A DNA stretch of 64,000 bases from Variovorax sp. PCZ-1 (GTDB taxonomy: Bacteria > Pseudomonadota > Gammaproteobacteria > Burkholderiales > Burkholderiaceae_C). The notes under the pieces are model-generated. The model did no database searches, was not told where the DNA came from, and saw only the letters and a program-made list of their open reading frames with translations. Made by a program: the position numbers and the translations under genes. Each line of letters opens with the position of its first letter. Within the stretch, counting starts at the first letter, position 1. The stretch spans positions 124,001 to 188,000 of the forward strand of contig NZ_JAHCDN010000001.1 of the NCBI RefSeq assembly GCF_018413605.1, given 5' to 3'. Of this stretch, positions 17,723 to 27,615 are shown in pieces.

Positions 17723-19711
17723 ATGTTCAATACAGCTTATCTCGACTTGCCACCTCTGCAAAGCGCCGCTGGCACGGTGCAACTGCCCGGCTCCAAAAGT
17801 ATTTCCAATCGCGTGCTGTTGCTAGCAGCATTAAGCCGTGGCCGTACGGTGATCCATGACTTACTGGATTCGGATGACACGCGGGTGATGCTGACGGCCT
17901 TAGAGCAACTGGGCTGCGGCGTGGAGCGAGGCGTTGCTGGTGTGCCGACAGATGTCGCGATCACTGGCTTGGGTGGCGGTGTGCCCAAAAGCCCAGCGAA
18001 GCTCTTCCTCGGAAATGCAGGCACAGCAATGCGCCCACTCACAGCAGCCCTCTCCGTACTCGGCGGCGATTTCGCGCTCTCAGGTGTGCCTCGCATGCAT
18101 GAGCGGCCGATTGGCGATTTGGTCGATGCACTACGTCAGCTCGGTTGCCAGATTGATTACACGGGCAACGATGGTTTCCCACCTCTCAAAATTGGTACGC
18201 CTGGTTTGAAACTGGATGCACCGATTGCTGTGCGTGGCGATGTATCCAGCCAATTCCTCACCGCCTTGCTGCTCGCTTTGCCTTTGGTCGCCAAACAAGA
18301 TATTCATATCGATGTGATTGGTGAGCTGATCTCCAAGCCCTATATCGAAATCACGCTGAATCTACTGACGAAATTTGGCATCAACGTGAAGCGTGATGGA
18401 TGGCAGCGGTTCACGATTTCCCAAGGCGCGAGCTACCAATCACCCGGCGAAATCTGGGTGGAAGCCGATGCCTCATCTGCTAGTTATTTCATAGCACTTG
18501 GCGCAATATCTACGACGACAAATAGCTCAATTCGTATTGAAGGCTTGAGTGAAAACGCGATTCAGGGCGATATCCGCTTTGTGGATGCAGCGCGGCTCAT
18601 GGGTGCGCAGATTACGAGTGGCGCGAATCATCTGGAGATCAGCAAGGGCGCATGGCCGCTCAAAGCGATTGACCTGGATTGCAACCACATTCCCGATGCT
18701 GCGATGACGCTGGCTGTGATGGCTTTGTACGCCGAAGGCACAACCACACTGCGCAACATCGCCAGCTGGCGCGTGAAAGAAACAGACCGCATTGCCGCGA
18801 TGACCACTGAGCTGCGCAAGCTTGGCGCGACCGTGGTTGAAGCCCAAGATTTCATCAGCGTTACGCCTCCCGCTTTGAATGCTTGGAAAGCCGCCAGCAT
18901 CCACACCTATGACGATCACCGCATCGCCATGTGTTTCTCGCTCGCGGCTTTCAACCCTGCGTCAAAGGCCGTGCGGATCGAAGATCCGAAATGCGTGGCG
19001 AAAACCTTCCCCGATTATTTTGAAACCCTGTTCTCGGTCGTCAAGCCGAGCAGCGTTCCCGTGATCTGTGTTGATGGCCCCACGGCCTCCGGCAAAGGCA
19101 CATTGGCCAGCCGTGTGGCGCAGCAACTTGGGTTTAGTTATCTCGATTCTGGGGCTCTGTATCGTCTCACTGCTTTGGCCGCCAAGCAGCAGGGCATTTC
19201 TTGGGACGACGAAGCGGGGCTGGCTAAATTAGCAGCTCATCTGCCAGTCGTCTTTGAAGGCCAAACCGTGCTGCTCAATGAAGATGATGTCTCCGAGCTG
19301 ATTCGCTCCGAAGAAATGGGCATGGGCGCATCCAAGGTGTCGGTTTTCCCCGCTGTGCGAGAGGCTTTGACAGCTTTGCAACATAGTTTTGCTCGCCTTC
19401 CTGGTCTCGTTGCAGACGGCAGAGACATGGGCACCGTGATTTTCCCCACCGCCCCGCTCAAAATTTTCCTCACTGCCAACGCAGCCACCCGTGCCGAGCG
19501 GCGCTATAAGCAGTTGATTTCAAAGGGAATTTCTGCTAAACTCGATAGTCTTCGCGCTGACCTAGAAGCGCGCGATCTGCGGGATTCTTCCCGCGCATCT
19601 GCGCCTTTGAAACCCGCCGAGGATGCTGTGCTCTTGGATAATTCTGGGCAAACCATTGAAGAATCGGTGGCTTTTGTTTCCAACCAATGGCAAAGCAAGC
19701 TAGGCGTGTGA
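17723..19711 (+). CDS. aroA-cmk: Fused EPSP synthase and cytidylate kinase
   Basis: A 662-residue fusion. Residues 1 to about 440 are 3-phosphoshikimate 1-carboxyvinyltransferase ([48 protein letters not shown]). From about residue 448 a cytidylate kinase follows ([48 protein letters not shown]). The two parts join through [10 protein letters not shown] without a stop. This fusion is known in some Burkholderiales. Bases 18479-18528 inside aroA weakly resemble the dispersed repeat. Confidence 0.95.
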   Translation: MFNTAYLDLPPLQSAAGTVQLPGSKSISNRVLLLAALSRGRTVIHDLLDSDDTRVMLTALEQLGCGVERGVAGVPTDVAITGLGGGVPKSPAKLFLGNAGTAMRPLTAALSVLGGDFALSGVPRMHERPIGDLVDALRQLGCQIDYTGNDGFPPLKIGTPGLKLDAPIAVRGDVSSQFLTALLLALPLVAKQDIHIDVIGELISKPYIEITLNLLTKFGINVKRDGWQRFTISQGASYQSPGEIWVEADASSASYFIALGAISTTTNSSIRIEGLSENAIQGDIRFVDAARLMGAQITSGANHLEISKGAWPLKAIDLDCNHIPDAAMTLAVMALYAEGTTTLRNIASWRVKETDRIAAMTTELRKLGATVVEAQDFISVTPPALNAWKAASIHTYDDHRIAMCFSLAAFNPASKAVRIEDPKCVAKTFPDYFETLFSVVKPSSVPVICVDGPTASGKGTLASRVAQQLGFSYLDSGALYRLTALAAKQQGISWDDEAGLAKLAAHLPVVFEGQTVLLNEDDVSELIRSEEMGMGASKVSVFPAVREALTALQHSFARLPGLVADGRDMGTVIFPTAPLKIFLTANAATRAERRYKQLISKGISAKLDSLRADLEARDLRDSSRASAPLKPAEDAVLLDNSGQTIEESVAFVSNQWQSKLGV

Positions 19712-19881
19712 TCACTGCTTAGCAAGAAGCCCCGCTCAACACCCCTCGCGCTGCATGCGCACGGTTGATCGGATTTTTAAACCTAACCCGCCGCTAGCCG
19801 GCACAAAACCTGCGCTAACTGCTATCGAATTTGAAGCGCCATCCCGTCGCTATTCGCATGCTTTGCGCAACAGGAACTCTC

Positions 19882-21561
19882 ATGTCTGAATCTTTTGCAG
19901 CCCTCTTTGAAGAATCGCTCAAGCGCACTGAAATGCGCTCCGGTGAAGTTATTACCGCTGAAGTCTTGCGTGTTGATCACAACCACGTTGTTGTGAACGC
20001 AGGCTTGAAAAACGAAGCGTTCATCGATATCGCCGAATTCAAAAACGACCAAGGCGAACTCGAAGTCAAAGTGGGCGATTTCGTGTCTGTGGCCATCGGC
20101 GCTGTTGAAAACGGCTATGGCGACACGATCCTCTCGCGCGACACCGCCAAGCGCCTCGCTTCTTGGCTCAGCCTGGAAAAAGCGCTGGAATCCGGCGAAT
20201 TCGTCACTGGCGTGACCTCTGGCAAAGTCAAAGGTGGCCTCACTGTTTTGGTCAACGGCATCCGCGCTTTCTTGCCCGGTTCGCTCATCGAAACCCGCCC
20301 GATCAAAGACCTGTCTCCGTACGAGAACAAGACTTTGGAATTCAAAGTGATCAAGCTTGATCGCAAGCGTAACAACGTCGTTCTGTCTCACCGCGCTGTC
20401 AAAGAAGCCAGCATGGGCGAAGAGCGCGCCAAGCTGATGGAAAACCTGAAAGAAGGCTCTATCGTCAAGGGCATCGTCAAGAACATCACCGAATACGGCG
20501 CATTCGTCGATCTGGGCGGTGTGGATGGCCTCTTGCACATCACCGACATGGCATGGCGTCGCGTGCGTCACCCAAGCGAAGTGGTGACCTCTGGCCAAGA
20601 AATCAGCGCCAAAGTGCTCAAGTTTGACACCGACAAAAATCGCGTGTCCCTCGGCCTCAAGCAAATGGGCGACGATCCTTGGATGGGCGTGGCTCGCCGC
20701 TACCCAGCGCAGACCCGTATGTTCGGCAAGATCACCAACATCGCCGACTACGGCGCGTTTGTGGAAATCGAGCCAGGCATCGAAGGCCTCGTGCACGTCT
20801 CCGAGATGGACTGGACCAACAAGAACGTGGCTCCTAACAAGCTCGTGACCATGGGCCAGGAAGTGGAAGTCATGGTTTTGGAGATCGACGAAGACAAGCG
20901 CCGTATTTCCTTGGGCATGAAGCAATGCAAAGCCAACCCGTGGCAAGAATTCGCAGCAGCCACCAAGCGTGGCGATCGCGTTAAAGGCCCGATCAAATCC
21001 ATCACCGATTTCGGCGTGTTCGTCGGCTTGGCTGCTGGCATCGACGGCCTCGTGCACCTGTCTGACCTGTCTTGGACCGACACCGGCGAAGCCGCCGTCA
21101 AGAACTTCAAGAAAGGCCAAGATGTTGAGGCCATCGTTCTCGCCATCGACGTGGATCGTGAGCGCATCTCCCTCGGTATCAAGCAACTCGACGCCGATGC
21201 CTTCACCACCTTCGCCTCTGTCAACGACAAAGGCGCTGTGGTGACCGGCAAGGTCAAGACGGTGGATGCCAAGGGCGCTGAGATCGATCTCGGCCAAGAC
21301 ATCATCGGCTACCTGCGCGCTTCCGAAATCAGCCGTGATCGCGTGGAAGACGCACGCAACGTGCTCAAAGAAGGCGACGAAGTCACTGCAGTTGTCACCA
21401 ACATCGACCGCAAGAGCCGTCAAGTTTCCCTGTCCGTCAAGGCCAAGGATTCTGCCGACGAGCAAGCTGCGATGGCCGATCTGAGCCAATCGTCCAGCCG
21501 CGAGTCTGCTGGTACGACGAGCTTGGGCGCTCTGCTGCGCGCAAAGTTGGATAACAACTGA
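19882..21561 (+). CDS. rpsA: 30S ribosomal protein S1
   Basis: A 559-residue RNA-binding ribosomal protein with six S1 repeats, visible as repeated [18 protein letters not shown] and [16 protein letters not shown] type units. The ATG at 19882 ([12 protein letters not shown]) is the family start; the frame continues upstream to 19831 without homology. It follows aroA-cmk and precedes ihfB, the usual order. The high identity of the family makes this call secure. Confidence 0.97.
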   Translation: MSESFAALFEESLKRTEMRSGEVITAEVLRVDHNHVVVNAGLKNEAFIDIAEFKNDQGELEVKVGDFVSVAIGAVENGYGDTILSRDTAKRLASWLSLEKALESGEFVTGVTSGKVKGGLTVLVNGIRAFLPGSLIETRPIKDLSPYENKTLEFKVIKLDRKRNNVVLSHRAVKEASMGEERAKLMENLKEGSIVKGIVKNITEYGAFVDLGGVDGLLHITDMAWRRVRHPSEVVTSGQEISAKVLKFDTDKNRVSLGLKQMGDDPWMGVARRYPAQTRMFGKITNIADYGAFVEIEPGIEGLVHVSEMDWTNKNVAPNKLVTMGQEVEVMVLEIDEDKRRISLGMKQCKANPWQEFAAATKRGDRVKGPIKSITDFGVFVGLAAGIDGLVHLSDLSWTDTGEAAVKNFKKGQDVEAIVLAIDVDRERISLGIKQLDADAFTTFASVNDKGAVVTGKVKTVDAKGAEIDLGQDIIGYLRASEISRDRVEDARNVLKEGDEVTAVVTNIDRKSRQVSLSVKAKDSADEQAAMADLSQSSSRESAGTTSLGALLRAKLDNN

Positions 21562-21577
21562 TCTAACACGCTGGCTC

Positions 21578-21889
21578 ATGACCCGTTCTGACCTCGTTGA
21601 AGCGCTGTCCTTGCAATTTGGGCAGCTCACCCAGCGCGATGCCGAGTTTGCCGTCAAGACGATTCTTGACGCGCTCGGCGATGCGCTGGTCAAAGGCCAC
21701 CGCATTGAAATCCGAGGTTTTGGCAGCTTCTCGGTGAACCGCCGGCCGCCGCGTGTGGGGCGCAATCCCCGCACCGGCGAATCCGTGACGATTCCAGAGA
21801 AGCGCGTGCCTCACTTCAAGCCGGGCAAAGCCCTCCGTGAAGCTGTGGACGCCAAGACGGAAGAGATGCGTCAAAAAGGTCTGCTTTAA
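21578..21889 (+). CDS. ihfB: Integration host factor subunit beta
   Basis: A 103-residue DNA-bending protein of the HU/IHF family. It starts [17 protein letters not shown] and has the beta-arm [28 protein letters not shown] and the [13 protein letters not shown] end. It pairs with IHF-alpha, which is not in this window. It lies 16 nt after rpsA, as in most proteobacteria. Confidence 0.96.
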   Translation: MTRSDLVEALSLQFGQLTQRDAEFAVKTILDALGDALVKGHRIEIRGFGSFSVNRRPPRVGRNPRTGESVTIPEKRVPHFKPGKALREAVDAKTEEMRQKGLL

Positions 21890-21947
21890 AACTTATTTGT
21901 ATTGATGGCTTGCCCGTAGAATCTGAGCTAACTAGCCTCAGAGACAT

Positions 21948-22235
21948 ATGCAAAACATCCTGTGGCTGCTTCGGTGGATACTGAAGGCAGCCATTTTTTT
22001 TACACTCTTCGCCTTTGCGCTGAACAATCAGCATGAAGTGGCTGCGCATTTTTTCTTTGGCAATGAATGGAAAGCGCCTTTGGTGGTCTTGCTCTTGATT
22101 GCGTTCACAGCAGGCCTCTTCATCGGTGTGCTTGGCATGTTGCCACGCTGGTGGAAGCAGCGCAAAGCACAACAAACCGCAGCTACGCAAACGGTCAGCA
22201 TACCGCCACCGCGCGCGCAGGACGGAGCAGCTTGA
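21948..22235 (+). CDS. lapA: LapA-type inner-membrane protein (LPS assembly)
   Basis: A 95-residue membrane protein with two hydrophobic segments (residues about 7-26 and 44-66) separated by NNQHEVAAHFFFGNEWKAP, the DUF1049/LapA pattern. Its stop overlaps the lapB start (TGATG). LapA and LapB act together at the inner membrane to control LpxC turnover and LPS assembly in other proteobacteria; the same role is inferred here. Confidence 0.88.
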   Translation: MQNILWLLRWILKAAIFFTLFAFALNNQHEVAAHFFFGNEWKAPLVVLLLIAFTAGLFIGVLGMLPRWWKQRKAQQTAATQTVSIPPPRAQDGAA

Positions 22236-23362
22236 TGGAGATCGATGTCACCTGGTTCTTGCTCGGCCTGCCCCTGGCCTTCGTACTCGGTTGGCTCGCA
22301 TCACGCCTTGATATGCGCCAACTGCGCATCGACAACCGCCGCTCACCCAAAGCCTATTTCAAAGGTTTGAACCATTTGCTCAACGAGCAGCAAGATGAAG
22401 CCATTGATGCCTTTATTGAAGCAGTTCAAAAAGACCCGGATACGTCAGAGCTGCATTTCGCTTTGGGTAATTTATTTCGCCGCCGTGGTGAATACGATCG
22501 CGCTGTGCGCGTGCATGAGCACCTACTTGCGCGTGGTGATTTGTCCAACGCAGAGCGCGAGAGAGCGCAGCATGCATTGGCGCTGGATTTTCTGCAAGCA
22601 GGCTTGCTAGATCGTGCAGAAGATGCTCTGGGCAAGCTCGAGGGCAGTAAGTTTGAAACGCAGGCTCGTTTAGCGCGCTTGGCCATTTACGAGCGCACAC
22701 GTGATTGGCCGCAGGCCGAGCGCATTGCCCAGCAATTGCAAACCAGCGGGCAAGGTGATTTCAGCACCCGAGCAGCGCACTATTTGTGTGAGCAAGCTGC
22801 TGGTCAAAGCCCAGAGCAGCAGCACAAACTGCTTTCCAAAGCGATCGAACTCGCGCCGCAATCAGGACGTGCTCGTATTGCCCTGGCTGAGCTTGCAGAG
22901 CAGGCCGGTGACACCCATGAGGCATTAAATCTGTTGTTGGCCGTTATAGAATCTGCGCCAAGCGCTACGCCTTTGATAGCAGATAAAGTGGCTATGCTCG
23001 CGATTCAAAGCCAGCGCGCGGGCAACGTGCAGCCCGTACTTCAAGCCTTGTATGACAGCACGCATTCCCTCGATGTGTTGCAAGCGTTGGCTAAACTGCG
23101 TGCCAGCGCTTCTGGCGAGAGCGCATTACGCGAGCAGCAGTTGGCTCATTTAAAGCAAGAGCCATCGCTCGTGATCGCCGCGCAGCTGCTCAAAACCCAA
23201 AGTCTCGACCAAGATATTCAACGCGCTTTAGACAAAGCCGCACAGCCCTTGCTACGCTACCGCTGCGCCTCCTGCGGCTTCGAAGCCAGCCGCCATTTCT
23301 GGCAATGCCCCGGCTGCCAGAGCTGGGACAGTTACAGCACGAGAAGAGTAGAAGAGTTGTGA
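22235..23362 (+). CDS. lapB: LPS assembly protein LapB (YciM), TPR protein
   Basis: A 375-residue protein with an N-terminal membrane anchor (WFLLGLPLAFVLGWLASR), the conserved YFKGLNHLLNEQQDEAIDAF, several TPR units and a C-terminal rubredoxin-like metal site (YRCASCGFEASRHFWQCPGCQSW). LapB adapts LpxC to FtsH in E. coli. I chose the ATG at 22235, overlapping the lapA stop by 1 nt. A dispersed repeat copy (22940-22983) lies in frame within the TPR region and encodes AVIESAPSATPLIA. The 3' end overlaps rfaE1. Confidence 0.92.
   Translation: MEIDVTWFLLGLPLAFVLGWLASRLDMRQLRIDNRRSPKAYFKGLNHLLNEQQDEAIDAFIEAVQKDPDTSELHFALGNLFRRRGEYDRAVRVHEHLLARGDLSNAERERAQHALALDFLQAGLLDRAEDALGKLEGSKFETQARLARLAIYERTRDWPQAERIAQQLQTSGQGDFSTRAAHYLCEQAAGQSPEQQHKLLSKAIELAPQSGRARIALAELAEQAGDTHEALNLLLAVIESAPSATPLIADKVAMLAIQSQRAGNVQPVLQALYDSTHSLDVLQALAKLRASASGESALREQQLAHLKQEPSLVIAAQLLKTQSLDQDIQRALDKAAQPLLRYRCASCGFEASRHFWQCPGCQSWDSYSTRRVEEL
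22940..22983. repeat. Dispersed 40-bp repeat, inside lapB
   Basis: Sequence GCCGTTATAGAATCTGCGCC then AAGCGCTACGCCTTTGATAGCAGA. It keeps the lapB frame open and falls in a loop-like part of the TPR array. Confidence 0.7.
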
Positions 23363-24300
23363 CGATAAGCAGAGAGCAACTTTCACAAGCCAGTGTGCTT
23401 GTCGTCGGTGATGCGATGCTGGATCGCTATTGGTATGGCGATGTGGAGCGCATCAGCCCCGAAGCGCCTGTGCCCGTGGTGCATGTCAAGCGCGATGAAG
23501 AGCGCATGGGCGCAGCGGCCAACGTCGCAGCCAATGTGGTCAGCTTAGGCGCGCAGGCCAGTTTCATCGGTGTGGTGGGGGCAGATGAAGCTGGGCGGAA
23601 ATTACAAACTTTGCTCGAAGGCAGCGGCATCACCAGCCATCTTGCACTCGACGAGAGATTGCAAACCACGGTGAAGCTGCGTGTGATTGGTCGCGCACAG
23701 CAATTGCTGCGACTGGATTTTGAAACACCACCCACCCATGATGCTCTCGCTGTACAAGCGGCAGTATTTGCAGAGCGTATGCCGCTACACGGCTGTGTGC
23801 TGTTTTCTGATTACGCCAAGGGCAGTTTGGCATATGTTGCTCCTCTGATTGCGGCTTCTCGCCAAGCTGGTAAGCCGATACTGATTGATCCCAAAGGCAG
23901 CGATTATTCGCGCTATGCAGGCGCTACGGCCATCACGCCGAATCGCTCGGACTTGCGCGCAGTGGTGGGGAGTTGGCACAGCGAAGATGAACTGCGCAGC
24001 AAAGCGCAAAACCTGCGCACTCAGCTCAATTTGGAAGCCATCGTACTCACGCGCAGTGAAGAAGGCATCACCGTGTTTGATGCGGCGGGTGATTTGACGG
24101 TAAGCACGCAAGCGCGTGAGGTGTATGACGTGACGGGCGCTGGCGACACAGTGATCGCCACACTGGCAGCGCTGCTTGCCGCAGGCATGACACTGCGCGA
24201 TGCCTTACCTCATGCTAACAAAGCGGGCGCCGTTGTCGTTGGTAAGTTTGGTACAGCCACAGTGAGTTTTGAGGAGGTTTTTGGCCATTCGCCCTTATAA
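23359..24300 (+). CDS. rfaE1: D-glycero-beta-D-manno-heptose-7-phosphate kinase
   Basis: A 313-residue PfkB-family kinase for the LPS heptose precursor. It has VLVVGDAMLDRYWYGDVERISPEAPVPVV, GAAANVAANVVSLGA and the ATP-side DVTGAGDTVIATLAALLAAG. It is the kinase half only; the nucleotidyltransferase domain found in E. coli HldE is absent, as in other Betaproteobacteria with separate RfaE1 and RfaE2. The GTG at 23359 overlaps the lapB stop (GTGA). The final codons and stop lie in a dispersed repeat. Confidence 0.92.
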   Translation: MTISREQLSQASVLVVGDAMLDRYWYGDVERISPEAPVPVVHVKRDEERMGAAANVAANVVSLGAQASFIGVVGADEAGRKLQTLLEGSGITSHLALDERLQTTVKLRVIGRAQQLLRLDFETPPTHDALAVQAAVFAERMPLHGCVLFSDYAKGSLAYVAPLIAASRQAGKPILIDPKGSDYSRYAGATAITPNRSDLRAVVGSWHSEDELRSKAQNLRTQLNLEAIVLTRSEEGITVFDAAGDLTVSTQAREVYDVTGAGDTVIATLAALLAAGMTLRDALPHANKAGAVVVGKFGTATVSFEEVFGHSPL

Positions 24301-24333
24301 AATCTGCGCAGAGTGCTACTGAATTTATAGTAA
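24291..24333. repeat. Dispersed 40-bp repeat across the rfaE1 stop codon
   Basis: Sequence CCCTTATAAAATCTGCGCAG then AGTGCTACTGAATTTATAGTA. The rfaE1 TAA stop at 24298-24300 lies inside it. Confidence 0.8.
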
Positions 24334-24383
24334 AGTCTGGTCGGTACACTGGATCAGTGCGCCGACCATGACGCTGCAAATGA

Positions 24384-24809
24384 TCAGATGACAGCCAAAG
24401 TCACCTCAATATTGCCGCGCGTCGCATTGGAGTAGGGGCACACTTTATGTGCCGTCTCCACCAAATCTTGTGCCACGGCTTTGTCCATGCCGGGCAGGCT
24501 CACGGTGAGGCGAGCTGCGATGCCAAAGCCTTGAGGAATGGGGCCAATGTCCACTTCTGCATCAATCGAAGCATCTGCAGGCACAGCGATTTTCTTCATG
24601 CCAGCCACATGTTTCATCGCGCCCATGAAGCAAGCTGAGTAGCCTGCTGCAAAGAGTTGCTCAGGGTTGGTCGCCGTGCCAGCGCCGCCCATGGCTTTGG
24701 GAGGCGAGAGTTTCACGTCCAGCATGCCGTCATCCGAGCGGGAAGTGCCATCGCGGCCACCTGTGGTGTGGGCTTTGGCGGTATAGAGCACTTTGTCGAG
24801 CTTGTTCAT
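24384..24809 (-). CDS. ohr: Organic hydroperoxide resistance protein Ohr
   Basis: A 141-residue thiol peroxidase of the Ohr/OsmC family that detoxifies organic hydroperoxides. The two catalytic Cys are in AAGYSACFMGAM and ETAHKVCPYSNATRGN, and the tail GNIEVTLAVI is typical. I chose the ATG at 24809 (MNKLDKVLYTAKAHTTGGRDG). The regulator gene ohrR is just upstream in the same orientation. Confidence 0.95.
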   Translation of the reverse strand: MNKLDKVLYTAKAHTTGGRDGTSRSDDGMLDVKLSPPKAMGGAGTATNPEQLFAAGYSACFMGAMKHVAGMKKIAVPADASIDAEVDIGPIPQGFGIAARLTVSLPGMDKAVAQDLVETAHKVCPYSNATRGNIEVTLAVI

Positions 24810-24856
24810 GGTGTTTTCCTTTGAGGGGGTTGAGGGGGAAATGGGATGGGGATAGA

Positions 24857-25327
24857 TCAGGCAGCAAGCGTTGTTTGCAGCCGGTTGCGCAGGCCTTGTA
24901 CTTGCTGCGTGATGCTCATGATCTCGGGCACGGAGCATTGCAAGGCAGTCACCACGCAGCCTGGGATTTTTTGCGCTTGCACTTTGAGCGCGCGGCCACG
25001 CGCTGTGAGCACGATATGCACGCGTCGCTCGTCTGCTGCATCGCGTACGCGCGAGAGCAGCTCATTGGCTTCTAGGCGCTTGAGTAATGGGGTGAGCGTG
25101 CCTGAGTCAAGGGACAGGCGCTCGCCTAGCGAAGAGACGCTCAATCCATCATCGCCCCACAGAGCCAGCATCACCAAATATTGCGGATAGGTCAAACCCA
25201 GCTCAGCCAGAAGAGGTTTGTAGAGCTTGGTCATGGCCAATGAGGCGGAATACAAGGCAAAGCACAGTTGGTTGTCTAGCGCTAAAGCGTTGTGTAAGGG
25301 TGAGGCGGAGGTGCTGTTCTTGCGCAT
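24857..25327 (-). CDS. ohrR: OhrR, peroxide-sensing MarR-family repressor
   Basis: A 156-residue MarR-type winged-helix regulator. The reactive Cys is in the N-terminal LDNQLCFALYSAS segment, the hallmark of OhrR. The DNA-binding part reads LGERLSLDSGTLTPLLKRLEANELLSRVRD with the wing DERRVHIVLT. I chose the ATG at 25327; a start 21 nt upstream is possible. The perfect palindrome at 25339-25363 lies just before the start, so it likely represses itself and ohr. Confidence 0.93.
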   Translation of the reverse strand: MRKNSTSASPLHNALALDNQLCFALYSASLAMTKLYKPLLAELGLTYPQYLVMLALWGDDGLSVSSLGERLSLDSGTLTPLLKRLEANELLSRVRDAADERRVHIVLTARGRALKVQAQKIPGCVVTALQCSVPEIMSITQQVQGLRNRLQTTLAA

Positions 25328-25338
25328 AGGTTGAATTA

Positions 25339-25363
25339 TTGCACACAATTAAATTGTGTGCAA
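25339..25363. promoter_or_regulatory. OhrR operator (perfect 25-nt palindrome)
   Basis: The arm TTGCACACAATT, a central A, and the exact reverse complement of the arm. It is 11 nt upstream of the ohrR start. OhrR family operators contain ACAATT-AATTGT cores like this one. Confidence 0.85.
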
Positions 25364-25409
25364 TTTGATTAAAACATGCCATGTTGATTGATCAAGCCAA
25401 CAGTGCGGC

Positions 25410-25436
25410 TTGAATTTTTTGCAAACGCCTTAAAAT
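25410..25436 (+). promoter_or_regulatory. Possible ssrA promoter
   Basis: TTGAAT (25410-25415) and TAAAAT (25431-25436) are 15 nt apart and end 10 nt before the mature tmRNA 5' end. The spacing is short, so this is tentative. Confidence 0.35.
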
Positions 25437-25446
25437 AGCATGCTCT

Positions 25447-25832
25447 GGGGCTGCTCTGGTTTCGACGGGGGCTAGACGTCTGGTAGTGCATGTCGAGCTG
25501 AATGTGCTCGTAAAACTGATTCAAAAAACTTAACTGCAAACGACGAACGTTTCGCACTCGCAGCTTAATTGCTGAGAGGCTTGCAACAGCTCTCCGATGG
25601 GCTGGGCAAAGGGGTGATGGGGCAACCTAGCATTTCTCGGCTGCAAGCTTATTCACATCGGATGGTCTTCACTCGGGTGACTTGAGTGAGGGCGAGAAAA
25701 TAGGTCGCTGGTCTGTTTCGTAGCGTGCCCCTGCGCGACGAAATGGGCGAGACACAAATCAGAAGGCTACACATGTAGATCGATCAGGAAAAAGGTTTTC
25801 GGACGCGGGTTCAATTCCCGCCAGCTCCACCA
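25447..25832 (+). ncRNA. ssrA: Transfer-messenger RNA (tmRNA)
   Basis: A one-piece 386-nt tmRNA that rescues stalled ribosomes. The 5' end GGGGCTGCTCTGGTTTCGAC pairs with the 3' end CAGCTCC-ACCA to form the acceptor stem, and GGTTCAATTCCCGCC forms the T arm. The mRNA part at 25536-25568 encodes the proteolysis tag ANDERFALAA followed by TAA. The encoded CCA end is present. A terminator follows at 25860. Confidence 0.97.
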
Positions 25833-25859
25833 CTTATCAATCCAAGGCCAAAAAAGCAC

Positions 25860-25888
25860 AAAGCGCCCTCTTGGGGCGCTTTGTTGTT
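25860..25888 (+). terminator. Rho-independent terminator after ssrA
   Basis: Stem AAAGCGCCC/GGGCGCTTT with a short TCTTG loop, followed by GTTGTTTG. It lies 28 nt after the tmRNA and may also serve the converging HTH gene. Confidence 0.75.
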
Positions 25889-25903
25889 TGTGCGAAGCAG
25901 GAT

Positions 25904-26353
25904 TTAATCTGCTACGGGTGAAGTACCTGCGAGCTTGGCAGTCACTTCTTTTTTACCCATCTTGCGCGCAGCAGCGATGGCAGGTAATTGGCTGGCGCGC
26001 GGTTTGGCTTTGCCTTGTTCCCATTTGTAGATGGATTGACCGCTGACTCCTAGCAATTGACCCATTTCATTGGCCGAGAGATTGAGCTTCTTGCGCAAAG
26101 TGATGAAGCCATCTTGGCGAAAACGCAGTTTGTCTTTTTCTTCATTTGAGGCCGAGCTGGCACGGCCAGGTTTGCCTGCTTGTTTGGCGAGCTTGCTGAT
26201 ACTGGATTCAAGCGCGGCAATGCGGCGTTTGAGTTCAGCGATTTCAGAGCGGTAATTAGAAGAGGATTTTTTGAGTGCCGCGGTTTCGGCTTTACCCGCT
26301 TTTTTGGCAATGCGGGCGATTTCTGCTTTGAGTTGATTAGCAAATGTAGTCAC
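25904..26353 (-). CDS. Helix-turn-helix protein with N-terminal coiled coil
   Basis: A 149-residue DNA-binding protein. Residues 1-65 are Lys/Ala/Glu-rich and predicted coiled coil (EIAELKRRIAALESSISKL). An XRE/Cro-type helix-turn-helix follows at about 80-130 (LRKKLNLSANEMGQLLGVSGQSIYKWEQGKAKPRASQL). This two-part design is a known family of unassigned regulators in proteobacteria. It converges on ssrA. No target is visible. Confidence 0.75.
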   Translation of the reverse strand: MTTFANQLKAEIARIAKKAGKAETAALKKSSSNYRSEIAELKRRIAALESSISKLAKQAGKPGRASSASNEEKDKLRFRQDGFITLRKKLNLSANEMGQLLGVSGQSIYKWEQGKAKPRASQLPAIAAARKMGKKEVTAKLAGTSPVAD

Positions 26354-26416
26354 TTAGATTTTTCCAACGATATGATTTTTATAGATCCCCTGAGGATTTT
26401 TTAACAATAACAAAGA

Positions 26417-27601
26417 TTATGGCTTATTTGTTGATTGAGATTGTAAATTTCTGCGATGCCAAGCCAGCCACATCAACGAAGCAGCTGTGAGCGCTACGGG
26501 GGCAATCGAGCCCCAGTTGAGCAAAGCCCAGCCTTGGGTGGTGACGAGTACGCCGGAGGCAAATGAGGATAAAGCAAGCGTTGCAAATACACAGAAATTG
26601 AGTGCGCCTTGGGCCTTGTCTTTTTCTTCTGGTTTGTAGGCATCCAGCGCCAAAGTTGTGGCGCCTGTAAATAGAAAGTTCCAACCTACGCCGAGTAGAA
26701 AGAGAGCGATGAGGAATTGATGGAGTTCTACGCCAGACAGTGCAATGGCGATACAGAGCGCGTTCAGGAGCACGCCGATGCCCATGATGCGTAGCGTGCC
26801 GAAGCGCTTGATCAGGTGGCCCGTGAAGAAGCCGGGGGCGAACATCCCGATGACATGCCATTCGAGCACGAGGGCGGCATCTGAAAAAGGCAGGCCGCAT
26901 TGCTGCATAGCCAGGGGTGTGGCTGCCATCAGCAGGTTCATCACGCCGTAGCCCAAAGCGCTGCCCAAAGCGGCGACGATGAAGACGGGCTGCTTCATGA
27001 TTTCTAGCAATGGCCTGCCACCGGCGGTTTGGGCGGCGACTTTGTGTTCTGGGAAGTCGATGAAGGCTACAACGGCCAAGCCCAAGAGTGCCACGAAAGC
27101 CAAAGCCAGATATGCGCCCGCAAAAGGTGTGGCCATGAGGGTGCGCGTGGCTGCAGCGAGATTGGGCCCGGCCACCGCGCCAATCAAGCCACCTGCAAGC
27201 ACGAGCGAAACGGCTTTTTCTTTGAAGCTGCTAACAGCCAATTCCGCAGCTGCGAAACGGTAGAGCTGGGCATTGGCGTTGTAATAACCTCCCACCACCG
27301 TGGCGGCAACGAGCAGCCAGAAATCTTTGGCCCAAGCAGCATAAAGGCAGAGGAGGGCGGAGAGCATGGCAACGATCAGGCCAATCAAAAACGAGCCTTT
27401 GCGACTATACATGCGCTGCGTACGCGCCACCAAAGGGGTAGCCAGCGCCCCGCCCACCACATAGCCCATCACAGGCAGCGTAGCCATCCAGCCAAAGGGT
27501 GCAAGAGCGAGACCGACGAGGCCGTTAATAGCGATGAAGACGACGTTATTGGTGAGAAAAAGGCCTTGCGCGAGAGCGAGCAACCAGAGGTTTTTGTTCA
27601 T
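26417..27601 (-). CDS. MFS transporter
   Basis: A 394-residue inner-membrane transporter with about 12 hydrophobic segments and the MFS loop pattern (RTQRMYSRKGSFLIGLIV). I chose the ATG at 27601 (MNKNLWLLALAQGLFLTNN); a start at 27631 would overlap rsmE. The start LALAQGLFLTNNVVFIAINGL resembles the YfcJ/multidrug-like MFS clade, but the substrate is unknown. It follows rsmE by 14 nt on the same strand. Confidence 0.85.
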   Translation of the reverse strand: MNKNLWLLALAQGLFLTNNVVFIAINGLVGLALAPFGWMATLPVMGYVVGGALATPLVARTQRMYSRKGSFLIGLIVAMLSALLCLYAAWAKDFWLLVAATVVGGYYNANAQLYRFAAAELAVSSFKEKAVSLVLAGGLIGAVAGPNLAAATRTLMATPFAGAYLALAFVALLGLAVVAFIDFPEHKVAAQTAGGRPLLEIMKQPVFIVAALGSALGYGVMNLLMAATPLAMQQCGLPFSDAALVLEWHVIGMFAPGFFTGHLIKRFGTLRIMGIGVLLNALCIAIALSGVELHQFLIALFLLGVGWNFLFTGATTLALDAYKPEEKDKAQGALNFCVFATLALSSFASGVLVTTQGWALLNWGSIAPVALTAASLMWLAWHRRNLQSQSTNKP

Positions 27602-27615
27602 AGGAAATATCCGGG

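Noticed and set aside
19822-21774. A 650-codon open frame on the minus strand opposite rpsA
   Set aside because: It lies antisense to a clearly conserved S1 gene, and its His/Asp-rich translation has no domain features; it is a codon-bias shadow.
21890-21935. Possible repeat copy between ihfB and lapA
   Set aside because: Only GTAGAATCTGAGC resembles the core and no hairpin arm is present.
25447-25904. Integration at the tmRNA 3' end
   Set aside because: No integrase lies next to ssrA and no direct repeat of the tmRNA 3' end was seen downstream.
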